Shown: in pieces, positions 55,877 to 64,000 of the stretch
Layout: each line of letters begins with the position of its first letter
Numbering within the stretch: the first letter of the stretch is position 1
Source: DASYQD01 sp963837455
GTDB taxonomy: Bacteria > Acidobacteriota > Thermoanaerobaculia > Multivoradales > JAIOJS01
Direction: 5' to 3'
Length of the DNA: 64,000 bases
Assembly (NCBI GenBank): GCA_963837455.1
Contig: CAWINM010000001.1
Location: forward strand, 558,001 to 622,000
Notes under the pieces: model-generated
Database searches by the model: none
What the model saw: the letters and a program-made list of their open reading frames with translations, nothing else
What the model was told of the DNA's origin: nothing
Made by a program: the position numbers and the translations under genes

Positions 55877-56914
55877 ATGCAGTCCGGATTCCCGCTCTTC
55901 CCCCAAGCGGCCTCGACGATGGCGGGCCAAGTCGACGCCCTCTACGTCTTCCTGGTCGCGATGAGCGCCTTCTTCTCGCTGCTCATCGCCGCCTCGGTGG
56001 TCTACTGCGCCATCCGCTACCGGCGACGCTCCCCCGACGAGGTGGGCGGCAGCTTCCACGCCAGCATGCTGCTCGAGGTCACCTGGACGGTCATCCCGCT
56101 CGGCATCGTGCTCTTTCTCTTCTTCTGGGGCGCGCGCATCTTCTTCCTGCAGGTCAAGCCGCCCGCCGACTCCCTCGAGCTCACCGCCACCGCCAAGCAG
56201 TGGATGTGGCGCTTCCAGCACCCGGAGGGGCAGCGCGAGATCAACACGCTGCACGTGCCCACCGGCCAGCCGGTAAAGGTGGTGATGATCTCCGAGGACG
56301 TCATCCACAGCCTCTACATACCGGCCTTCCGCACCAAGATGGACGTCGTCCCGGGGCGCTACACCAGCCTCTGGTTCCAGGCCACCAAGCCGGGCACCTA
56401 CCACCTGTTCTGCGCCGAGTACTGCGGCACCCAGCACTCCGGGATGGTGGGCTGGGTAGTGGTGATGACCCCCGAGGACTACGAGCACTGGCTCGCCGGC
56501 GGCGCGCAGGCGGACAAGCCACCCGAGCAGGCGGGCGCCGACCTCTTCGCCTCGATCGGCTGCAACACCTGCCACGTCGAGGCCGGCGGCGGCAGGGCGC
56601 CGTCCCTGCGCGGCGTCTACGGCAACCCGGTGCGGCTCGCCGGCGGCGACACGGTGGTGGCCGACGCCAGCTACCTGCGGCGGTCGATCCTCGAGCCGCC
56701 GTCGCAGGTGGTGGCCGGATACCAGCCGATCATGCCGACCTACAAGGGGCAGATCAGCGAGGAGAGCCTCTTCAAGCTGATCGCTTACATCAAGAGCCTG
56801 GGTGGTGCCGCGGGGGCTCCCGCGGGCGCACCGGGCGCCGCAGCCCCTCCCCCCGCCGCGCAGGCGGCGCCGGGCGGGCACAGCCGTCACCCAGGGCAGC
56901 CAGGGAGGAGCTCC

Positions 56915-56918
<4 letters not shown>
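55877..56918 (+). CDS. coxB: Cytochrome c oxidase subunit II with fused cytochrome c domain (caa3 type)
   Basis: Two membrane helices (residues 23-45 and 67-92) precede the CuA domain. CuA ligands are H144 (DVIHSLYIP), C179, E181, C183 and H187 and M190 in the block CAEYCGTQHSGM. A cytochrome c domain follows with CNTCH at 229-233, making this caa3 type. In the raw sequence the frame runs on into coxA. A TGA overlapping the coxA start (56916-56918) would close the gene after a Gly/Ser tail if one base in the C-rich run near 56,845-56,860 is wrong. I place the end there. The last about 20 residues are therefore uncertain. Confidence 0.9.
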
Positions 56919-58549
<1,631 letters not shown>

Positions 58550-58600
58550 CTTCCAACCCCCGACGCCGCGTCGCCGCGCCGCTCCTGCGGAGAGCCGCCG

Positions 58601-59305
58601 GTGAGCGCCGAGGTCCACGCCCAGGGCGGCCTGCTCGCCGCCAGCGCCGGCCACGGCGAGGAGAGCCGTGGCCACGGCGTGCTACAGCACCACTTCGACA
58701 GCCTCGAGCAGCAGCGCGACGCTTCCACTCTCGGCATGTGGGCGTTCGTGGCCCAGGAAGCGATGTTCTTCGGCGGCCTCTTCACCGTCTACGTGATGTA
58801 CCGCTTCCTCTACCCGCAGGCGTTCCACCTCGGCAGCCACGAGCTCAACGTCCTGCTCGGCGGCATCAACACGGCGGTGCTCATCACCTCGTCGCTGACC
58901 ATGGCGCTGGCGGTGTGGTCGGCGCAGACCAGCCGCCGCCGCACGCTCACCGCCTGCCTCGTCGCCACCCTGCTGCTCGGCATCACCTTCCTGGTCATCA
59001 AGTACTTCGAGTACGCCGCCAAGTTCCACCACCACCTCGTGCCCGGCTCCCACTTCTCGTTCCCGGGCGCCGAGGGGGGCCACGTGCAGCTCTTCTTCTG
59101 CCTCTACTTCGCGATGACCGGCATGCACGCCCTGCACATGATCGTCGGCGCCGGCATCCTGATGGTCTTCATCCCACGGGCAACCCGCGGGCGATTCACG
59201 GCCGAGTACGCCCACCCGGTGGAGCTGTTCGGCCTCTACTGGCACTTCGTCGACATCGTCTGGATCTTCCTCTTCCCCCTGCTCTACCTGTTGGGGCGCT
59301 ACTGA
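58601..59305 (+). CDS. coxC: Cytochrome c oxidase subunit III
   Basis: A 234-residue subunit with five to seven hydrophobic segments and the typical MWAFVAQEAMFFGGLFTVYV start and GMHALHMIVGAGIL and YWHFVDIVWIFLFPLLYLLG blocks. His and Glu residues in the WHFVD and FYAMTGMHA regions are conserved. It stabilises proton uptake in subunit I. GTG 58601 lies 51 bases after coxA, and the stop overlaps the coxD ATG (ATGA-type at 59305). Confidence 0.93.
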   Translation: MSAEVHAQGGLLAASAGHGEESRGHGVLQHHFDSLEQQRDASTLGMWAFVAQEAMFFGGLFTVYVMYRFLYPQAFHLGSHELNVLLGGINTAVLITSSLTMALAVWSAQTSRRRTLTACLVATLLLGITFLVIKYFEYAAKFHHHLVPGSHFSFPGAEGGHVQLFFCLYFAMTGMHALHMIVGAGILMVFIPRATRGRFTAEYAHPVELFGLYWHFVDIVWIFLFPLLYLLGRY

Positions 59306-59670
59306 TGCCACGTCTCCATCTCGACAAGCCCGGTGACTACCCGCTGGCGCACCGGATCATCCCGGTGCGCACCTACCTGCTCGTCTTCGGCGCCCTGCTG
59401 GCGCTCACCGCCGCGACCGTGGCGGTGGCCTTCCACCACCTCGGGGATCCCTGGAACGACGTGGTGGCCATCGCCATCGCCGTCACCAAGGCCACTCTGG
59501 TGGTGCTGTTCTTCATGCACGTCAAGTACAGCACCGCCATGGTGCGGCTGACGGTGCTCGCGGCGCTGCTCTTCCTGATCTTCCTCGTCGGCATCACGTT
59601 CTCGGACTACTGGGCGCGCGTGGTGCCGGCGATCCGCGCCCAGGAGACCGTCTACACGGTCGGCGAGTAG
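59305..59670 (+). CDS. coxD: Cytochrome c oxidase subunit IV (CoxD/CtaF-like)
   Basis: A 121-residue subunit with three hydrophobic segments: YLLVFGALLALTAATVAVAF, AIAIAVTKATLVVLFFMHVK and LAALLFLIFLVGITFS. The HVKYSTAMVRL stretch is typical of the bacterial subunit IV family (PF03626). ATG 59305 overlaps the subunit III stop. It ends the oxidase part of the operon. The function is structural. Confidence 0.88.
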   Translation: MPRLHLDKPGDYPLAHRIIPVRTYLLVFGALLALTAATVAVAFHHLGDPWNDVVAIAIAVTKATLVVLFFMHVKYSTAMVRLTVLAALLFLIFLVGITFSDYWARVVPAIRAQETVYTVGE

Positions 59671-59770
59671 CCGCGATGCCGGGCTGGCACGAGCCGGAGG
59701 CGGGCAGCGGCCGGCGCGACGGAGCGGTCGGTCCTGCTAGGATGCCAGCCGCTCCCGCCAGCGGCCGACG

Positions 59771-61009
59771 ATGACTCGCTTCCGCCCTTCGCTCGTCTCC
59801 TGGAACCTCACCAAGCGCTGTAACTTGCGCTGCCCGCACTGCTACCTGGAAGCGGGTAAGGCGGCGGCGGCGGAGCTGTCGACGGCGGAGTGCCTGGCCG
59901 TTCTCGGCGAGCTCAGCTCACTCGGCACCGAGATGGTGATCCTCACCGGCGGCGAGCCGCTCTTGCGCCGCGACGTCTACGAGATCGCCGGCGCCGCGGC
60001 CGCTGCCGGCCTGTGGGTGGTGATGGGCACCAACGGCGTGCTGGTGACCGACGCGGTGGCAACGGAGATGGTCGCTTGCGGGGTGCGCGGCGTGGCCATC
60101 AGCCTCGATTCCATCGCGGCCGACCGCCATGACGGGTTTCGCGGCGGTCGCGGCGCCTTCGCCGCCTCGCTGCGGGCGCTCGAGACCTGCCGCGCCCGCG
60201 GGCTCGAGGTGCTGGTGCAGACGACGGTGATGGAGGAGAACTACGAGGAGGTCGAGCCCCTGCTCGAGCTGGCGCGCCGGCTCGGGGCCTGGTCGTTCAA
60301 CCTCTACTTCCTGGTGCGCACCGGCCGTGGCGAGTCGATGCACGAGCTCGCGCCCGCCCGCGCCGAGGCGATGCTGGGGCGGCTGGTGACCCTCCAGCAG
60401 CGCTACCGGCCGATGCTGGTGCGCGCCAAGTGCGCCCCCCACTTCAAGCGCATCGCCTACGAGCAGGGAGAGGCGGGGCTCGACAGCGGTGGTTGCATGG
60501 CAGGGGTGGACTACTGCCGCATTACCCCGGAGGGGGACGTCACCCCCTGCCCCTACATGACGGCCGTCGCCGGCAACGTGCGCGAGGGCGGCCTCGCGGC
60601 GGTCTGGGAGGGCTCGCCCCTGCTCGCCTCGCTGCGCGACCCGGCGCGGCTCGGCGGCCGCTGCGGCGCCTGCGAGTTCCGTGACCTCTGCGGCGGCTGC
60701 CGGTGCCGCGCCTACGCCGCCACCGGCGACCCCCTGGCCGAGGACCCCGGGTGCACCTACGTCCCCAGCGGGGTGCCGCTCGACGAACGTCCGCTGGCGT
60801 GGAGCGAGGGGGCGCGAACCCGGCTCGACCGCATCCCCATCGCCTTCATCCGCGGCAAGGTGGAACGCGGGGTCGAAGCCTTCGCCCGCCGCCACGGCGC
60901 TCCGGCGGTGACCCCCGAGCTGATGGAGGCGGCAATCCAGGGCAGCGGCCGCCCCGAGGCGGGTCGGCGGGCCGGCGAGAGCGTTCCGGCGCCGCCCCTG
61001 TCGCGCTGA
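59771..61009 (+). CDS. Radical SAM/SPASM protein with PCP_red-like C-terminus (NirJ/AhbC-type)
   Basis: A 412-residue radical SAM enzyme. C17, C21 and C24 in CNLRCPHCY bind the SAM cluster, with GGEPLL and the SPASM cysteine set following (CMAGVDYC, VTPCPYM, CGACEF, CGGCRC). This layout is like NirJ, AhbC and AhbD, which modify haem side chains. The last 60 residues (WSEGARTRLDRIPIAFIRGK and VERGVEAFARRHGA) look like the PCP_red domain of protochlorophyllide reductase. A TGC-TAGGAT -10 lies about 28 bases before ATG 59771. It sits between the caa3 operon and the second ACIII set, so a haem-related role is suggested; the substrate is unknown. Confidence 0.75.
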   Translation: MTRFRPSLVSWNLTKRCNLRCPHCYLEAGKAAAAELSTAECLAVLGELSSLGTEMVILTGGEPLLRRDVYEIAGAAAAAGLWVVMGTNGVLVTDAVATEMVACGVRGVAISLDSIAADRHDGFRGGRGAFAASLRALETCRARGLEVLVQTTVMEENYEEVEPLLELARRLGAWSFNLYFLVRTGRGESMHELAPARAEAMLGRLVTLQQRYRPMLVRAKCAPHFKRIAYEQGEAGLDSGGCMAGVDYCRITPEGDVTPCPYMTAVAGNVREGGLAAVWEGSPLLASLRDPARLGGRCGACEFRDLCGGCRCRAYAATGDPLAEDPGCTYVPSGVPLDERPLAWSEGARTRLDRIPIAFIRGKVERGVEAFARRHGAPAVTPELMEAAIQGSGRPEAGRRAGESVPAPPLSR

Positions 61010-61077
61010 CCGCGAGGCTGGCGACGATGCGGCTGCGGACGCTCGGCGCAAACTCCCTCGCGAGCCCTCGCTCCCCC

Positions 61078-61106
61078 TTGACCGCCCCCTCCCCCTTTGC
61101 TAAGAA
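61078..61106 (+). promoter_or_regulatory. Promoter of the second act operon
   Basis: TTGACC at 61078-61083, a 17-base spacer and TAAGAA at 61101-61106 preceded by TGC (extended -10). A leader of about 60 bases with GGGGGAG follows before ATG 61170. Confidence 0.55.
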
Positions 61107-61169
61107 GCGGGCACCCAAGTCGACCCGTGTGGAATAGAACGACGACGACGCGCGCCGCGGGGGAGCTGA

Positions 61170-62606
61170 ATGGCTGAGGCCGTCCTTCATGACGTCGGGC
61201 TTCACGACGTCGACCCAATCGATCGCCGGCCCGCGCTCATCCTCGGCCAGCCCGACTTTCACGCCATCACCGAAGCGGTGGCGCGCCCGCTGGAGTGGAA
61301 GCCTCCGCTCGGCTGGTGGATCGTCCTCGGTATCTCGATGTCGATGCTCGCCCTGCTCGGCGTCGCCATCGGCTGGCTGTTCTGGGAGGGAGTCGGCGTC
61401 TGGGGCAACATGATCCCGGTCGCCTGGGCCTGGGACATCACCAACTTCGTCTTCTGGGTCGGCATCGGGCACGCCGGCACCCTCATCTCGGCGGTGCTGT
61501 TCCTCGTCCGCCAGCGCTGGCGCACCTCGATCAACCGCGCCGCCGAGGCGATGACCCTGTTCGCCGTCGCCTGCGCCCTGCTCTTCCCCACCATCCACAC
61601 CGGCCGCCCGTGGGTGGACTACTGGATGATGCCGATCCCCAACCAGATGGGGATGTGGCCCCAGTTCCGCAGCCCGCTGATGTGGGACGTCTTCGCGGTC
61701 AGCATCTACGGCACGGTGTCACTGCTGTTCTGGTACGTCGGGCTGATCCCCGACCTCGCCACCATGCGCGATCGGTCGCGCGGGCGGGTGCAGCAGCTCT
61801 ACGGCCTGTTCGCCCTCGGCTGGCGCGGCAGCCACCGCCAGTGGCAGCACTACGAGCGCGGCTACCTGCTGCTCGCCGGCCTCGCCACGCCGCTGGTGCT
61901 GTCGGTGCACTCGGTGGTGTCGTTCGACTTCGCCACCGCGCAGCTGCCCGGCTGGCACACCACGATCTTCCCCCCCTACTTCGTCTCCGGCGCCATCTTC
62001 TCGGGCCTCGCCATGGTGATCACCCTGATGGTGATCTGCCGCGTCGCCTTCAAGATGGAGCACATCATCAACCTGCTCCACTTCGACCGCATGGCGAAGC
62101 TCATCCTCGCCACCGGCAGCATCGTCGGCTACGCCTACTCGACCGAGTTCTTCGTCGCCTGGTACAGCGGCAACCTCTACGAGTTCTTCACCTTCAAGAA
62201 CCGCGCGATGGGCCCCTACGCCTGGGCCTACTGGATCATGGTGACCTGCAACGTGGTGGTGCCGCAGCTGTTCTGGTTCAAGAAGCTGCGCGTCCACATC
62301 CCCACCCTGTTCGTGGCCTCGATCCTCATCAACATCGGCATGTGGTTCGAGCGCTTCGTCATCATCGTCACTTCGCTGCACCGCGACTTCATGCCCTCCT
62401 CGTGGGACTACTTCCATCCCACCATCTGGGACATCTCGACGCTCATCGGCAGCTTCGGCCTCTTCTTCACCCTCTTCACGCTCTTCGTGCGCTTCCTGCC
62501 GATGGTGGCGATGGCCGAGGTCAAGGGGGTGCTGCCGCAAGCCCACGCACAGCCGCACGCCACGGCGCCGGCGATGCCCTATCGGCGTGAGGAGGCCCCG
62601 GCATGA
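61170..62606 (+). CDS. actC: ActC-like membrane quinol-binding subunit (second copy)
   Basis: A 478-residue NrfD/ActC-type protein with ten helices, intact. Landmarks: WWIVLGISMSMLALLGVAIG, GIGHAGTLISAVLFLVRQRW, PNQMGMWPQFRSPLMWDVFA, YLLLAGLATPLVLSVHSVVS and FPPYFVSGAIFSGLAMVITL. The quinol-site His and Asp residues in the HSVVSFDF and GHAGTLISA blocks are kept. It is colinear with the first ActC (50533) but has its own strong promoter. No ActA or ActB gene precedes it, and its stop overlaps the next ATG (ATGA at 62603). Confidence 0.9.
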   Translation: MAEAVLHDVGLHDVDPIDRRPALILGQPDFHAITEAVARPLEWKPPLGWWIVLGISMSMLALLGVAIGWLFWEGVGVWGNMIPVAWAWDITNFVFWVGIGHAGTLISAVLFLVRQRWRTSINRAAEAMTLFAVACALLFPTIHTGRPWVDYWMMPIPNQMGMWPQFRSPLMWDVFAVSIYGTVSLLFWYVGLIPDLATMRDRSRGRVQQLYGLFALGWRGSHRQWQHYERGYLLLAGLATPLVLSVHSVVSFDFATAQLPGWHTTIFPPYFVSGAIFSGLAMVITLMVICRVAFKMEHIINLLHFDRMAKLILATGSIVGYAYSTEFFVAWYSGNLYEFFTFKNRAMGPYAWAYWIMVTCNVVVPQLFWFKKLRVHIPTLFVASILINIGMWFERFVIIVTSLHRDFMPSSWDYFHPTIWDISTLIGSFGLFFTLFTLFVRFLPMVAMAEVKGVLPQAHAQPHATAPAMPYRREEAPA

Positions 62607-63163
62607 GCGCCGCCGACGCCACCGCGAGCCACGGTCAGACCTGGGGAGTGCTCGCCGAGTTCGACTCCCCCGCCGCGCTCTACCGCGCCGCCGAACGGGT
62701 GCGCGACGCCGGCTTCAGGAGCTGGGACGCGCACAGCCCCTTCCCGGTGCACGGGCTCGAGGGGGCCATGGGCCTCCGCCGCTCGCCGGTGCCGCTGGTA
62801 GTGCTCACGCTCGGCCTCGCTGGGGCGGCGGCGGGCATGCTGCTGCAGTGGTGGGTGGCGACGCGCGCCTACCCGCTGGTGATCTCGGGCAAGCCGCTGT
62901 TCAGCTGGCCCGCCTTCGTGCCGATCATGTTCGAGTGCGGCGTGCTCGGCGGCGCCGCCGGCGCCGTGCTCGGCTTGCTCGGCTTCTCGCGCCTGCCGCA
63001 ACACCACCACCCGCTGTTCGAGAGCAAGCGCTTCGAGCGGGTGACCGACGACCGGTTCTTCATCTCGATCGAGGCCGCCGACCCGCGCTTCGACCGCACC
63101 GAGACGCCGCGGTTGCTCGAGCGCGCCGGCGCGCTGGCGGTGGAAGTGGTGGAAGCGCCATGA
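62603..63163 (+). CDS. actD: ActD-like subunit (DUF3341), second copy
   Basis: A 186-residue protein of the ActD family. WGVLAEFDSPAALYRAAERV opens the N-terminal part, and two hydrophobic segments follow (VPLVVLTLGLAGAAAGMLLQ, FECGVLGGAAGAVLGLLGFS). DDRFFISIEAADPRFDRTET is near the C-terminus, as in the first ActD. Intact, and coupled to the ActC-like gene by ATGA and to the ActF-like gene by ATGA at 63160. Confidence 0.9.
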   Translation: MSAADATASHGQTWGVLAEFDSPAALYRAAERVRDAGFRSWDAHSPFPVHGLEGAMGLRRSPVPLVVLTLGLAGAAAGMLLQWWVATRAYPLVISGKPLFSWPAFVPIMFECGVLGGAAGAVLGLLGFSRLPQHHHPLFESKRFERVTDDRFFISIEAADPRFDRTETPRLLERAGALAVEVVEAP

Positions 63164-64000
63164 TCTCAATGGGGACGTCGAGCGGCGGCCACCACGACCG
63201 GGCCGGTTCCCTCGATCGCTCGCAAGTGGTGCTGCCGCGCGAGGGTTGGGCGGCTCGGCTGCCCTGGCTCGCCGGCGGCCTCGGAGTGGTGCTGCTCGCG
63301 GGCGCCTTCCTGCTCGGCCGCGGCGACGCCCCCAATCTCTACCGTTCCTACCTGCTCGCCTGGGTCTACTTCGTCACCCTCGCCCTCGGCGGGCTCTTCT
63401 TCGTGCTGCTCCAGCACCTCACGCGCGCCGGCTGGAGCGTCACCGTGCGCCGGCTGGCCGAGGACGTCGGAGCCACCCTGCCGCTGCTCGCCGTGCTCTT
63501 CGTGCCGCTCGCCTTCGGCATCCGCGCCATCTATCCCTGGGCGGCGCCGGAGGCGGCGCACGACCCCCTGCTCGCCTTCAAGGCCGGCTGGCTGGCGCCC
63601 GAAGCGTTCATCGTCCGCGCCGCGGTCTACCTGCTGCTGTGGATCCTGATGGCATGGTGGTTCTGGCGCCAGTCGAGCCTCCAGGACCAGATGGGAGCGC
63701 TGGCGCTCACCCGGCGCATGCAGACCTACTCGGCGCCCGCGATGGTGGTCTTCGGGCTCAGCCTCACCTACGCCTCCTTCGACTGGATCATGTCGCTGGC
63801 GCCACGCTGGTACTCGACGGTGTTCGGCGGCTACGTCTTCGCTGGCGTGGCGGTGGCGGCTTTCTCGCTGTTGATCGTGCTGGCGCTGCTGCTGCAGCGT
63901 TCGGGCGTGCTGGAAGGCGTGGTGACCATGGACCACTACCACGACCTCGGCAAGCTGCAGCTCTCCTTCGTCGTCTTCTGGGCCTACCTGGCGTTTTCCC
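63160..64000 (+). CDS. actF: ActF-like membrane subunit, second copy (3' end outside window)
   Basis: The first 280 codons of an ActF-type subunit; the frame is open at the right edge. The first helix is LPWLAGGLGVVLLAGAFLLG. YLLAWVYFVTLALGGLFFVL, LQHLTRAGWSVTVRRLAEDV and YASFDWIMSLAPRWYSTVFG follow, with DHYHDLGKLQLSFVVFWAYL at the window end, matching the HFHDYGKL block of the first ActF. About 125 residues are missing. Whether ActE or other cytochromes follow cannot be seen. Confidence 0.88.
   Translation, partial: MISMGTSSGGHHDRAGSLDRSQVVLPREGWAARLPWLAGGLGVVLLAGAFLLGRGDAPNLYRSYLLAWVYFVTLALGGLFFVLLQHLTRAGWSVTVRRLAEDVGATLPLLAVLFVPLAFGIRAIYPWAAPEAAHDPLLAFKAGWLAPEAFIVRAAVYLLLWILMAWWFWRQSSLQDQMGALALTRRMQTYSAPAMVVFGLSLTYASFDWIMSLAPRWYSTVFGGYVFAGVAVAAFSLLIVLALLLQRSGVLEGVVTMDHYHDLGKLQLSFVVFWAYLAFS

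Overview
The window is about 70% GC and almost fully coding, with short gaps and many ATGA/GTGA start-stop overlaps. It reads as part of a bacterial chromosome, not a plasmid, phage or island: no integrase, transposase, CRISPR array, tRNA or rRNA was seen. Type IV pilus genes, Wec-type polysaccharide genes, an HrcA/CIRCE-controlled groESL, Alternative Complex III (ACIII) and a caa3-type oxidase together suggest a Gram-negative aerobe. Acidobacteriota (for example Thermoanaerobaculia-like) is my best guess, with Myxococcota-like lineages as the alternative; this is inference from gene content only.

Layout. (1) 1-15.1 kb, plus strand: a surface-polysaccharide cluster. It holds a sugar dehydrogenase, an N-formyltransferase, GT2, GT4 and other glycosyltransferases, an epimerase, an SGNH hydrolase, an FkbM methyltransferase, an O-acyltransferase, a WecA-type initiating transferase, a DegT aminotransferase and a nucleotidyltransferase-like protein. 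Together these could make and polymerise an N-formylated amino-sugar glycan. (2) 15.1-18.2 kb, minus: a small outer-membrane barrel and groES-groEL behind a sigma70 promoter with a CIRCE operator. (3) 18.2-27.1 kb: mixed housekeeping genes (a pyrophosphatase-like fragment, MutM, two RRM proteins, a GT39 transferase, PAP2, a PDC sensor, an ICMT-like methyltransferase, a CmoA-like protein missing its core, chorismate mutase, a GT-B-like protein) and a decayed Pyr_excise-type gene. (4) 27.2-34.9 kb: an MsbA-like ABC exporter, then pilT-pilC-pilS-pilR. (5) 34.9-43.1 kb: a secreted sugar-dehydrogenase-like protein and envelope-glycan genes, including a methyltransferase-YceI fusion. (6) 43.2-46.6 kb, minus: xdhC, DUF2127, DUF420, SCO and ctaB. 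(7) 46.8-59.7 kb, plus: actABCDEF, a small membrane protein, SCO, coxBACD. (8) 59.8-64 kb: a radical-SAM/SPASM protein with a PCP_red-like tail, then a second ACIII-type set (actC, actD, actF) running off the window.

Respiratory logic: ACIII oxidises quinol and hands electrons, through its haem subunits or directly, to the caa3 oxidase. CtaB makes haem O, and SCO and DUF420 proteins help assemble CuA and the oxidase. The genes sit on both sides of one regulatory region (46.58-46.76 kb) that carries a perfect CRP-type palindrome.

Quality note: at least 17 genes are broken by single-base slips, usually at G or C runs, while both halves stay well conserved. The slips are dense at 0.6-9.1 kb and 41.7-51.6 kb and nearly absent at 29-41 kb and 51.9-64 kb. 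Essential groEL is among them, so I read them as consensus errors and annotate whole genes across the slips. Two apparent fusions (GroES-GroEL, CoxB-CoxA) are explained the same way.
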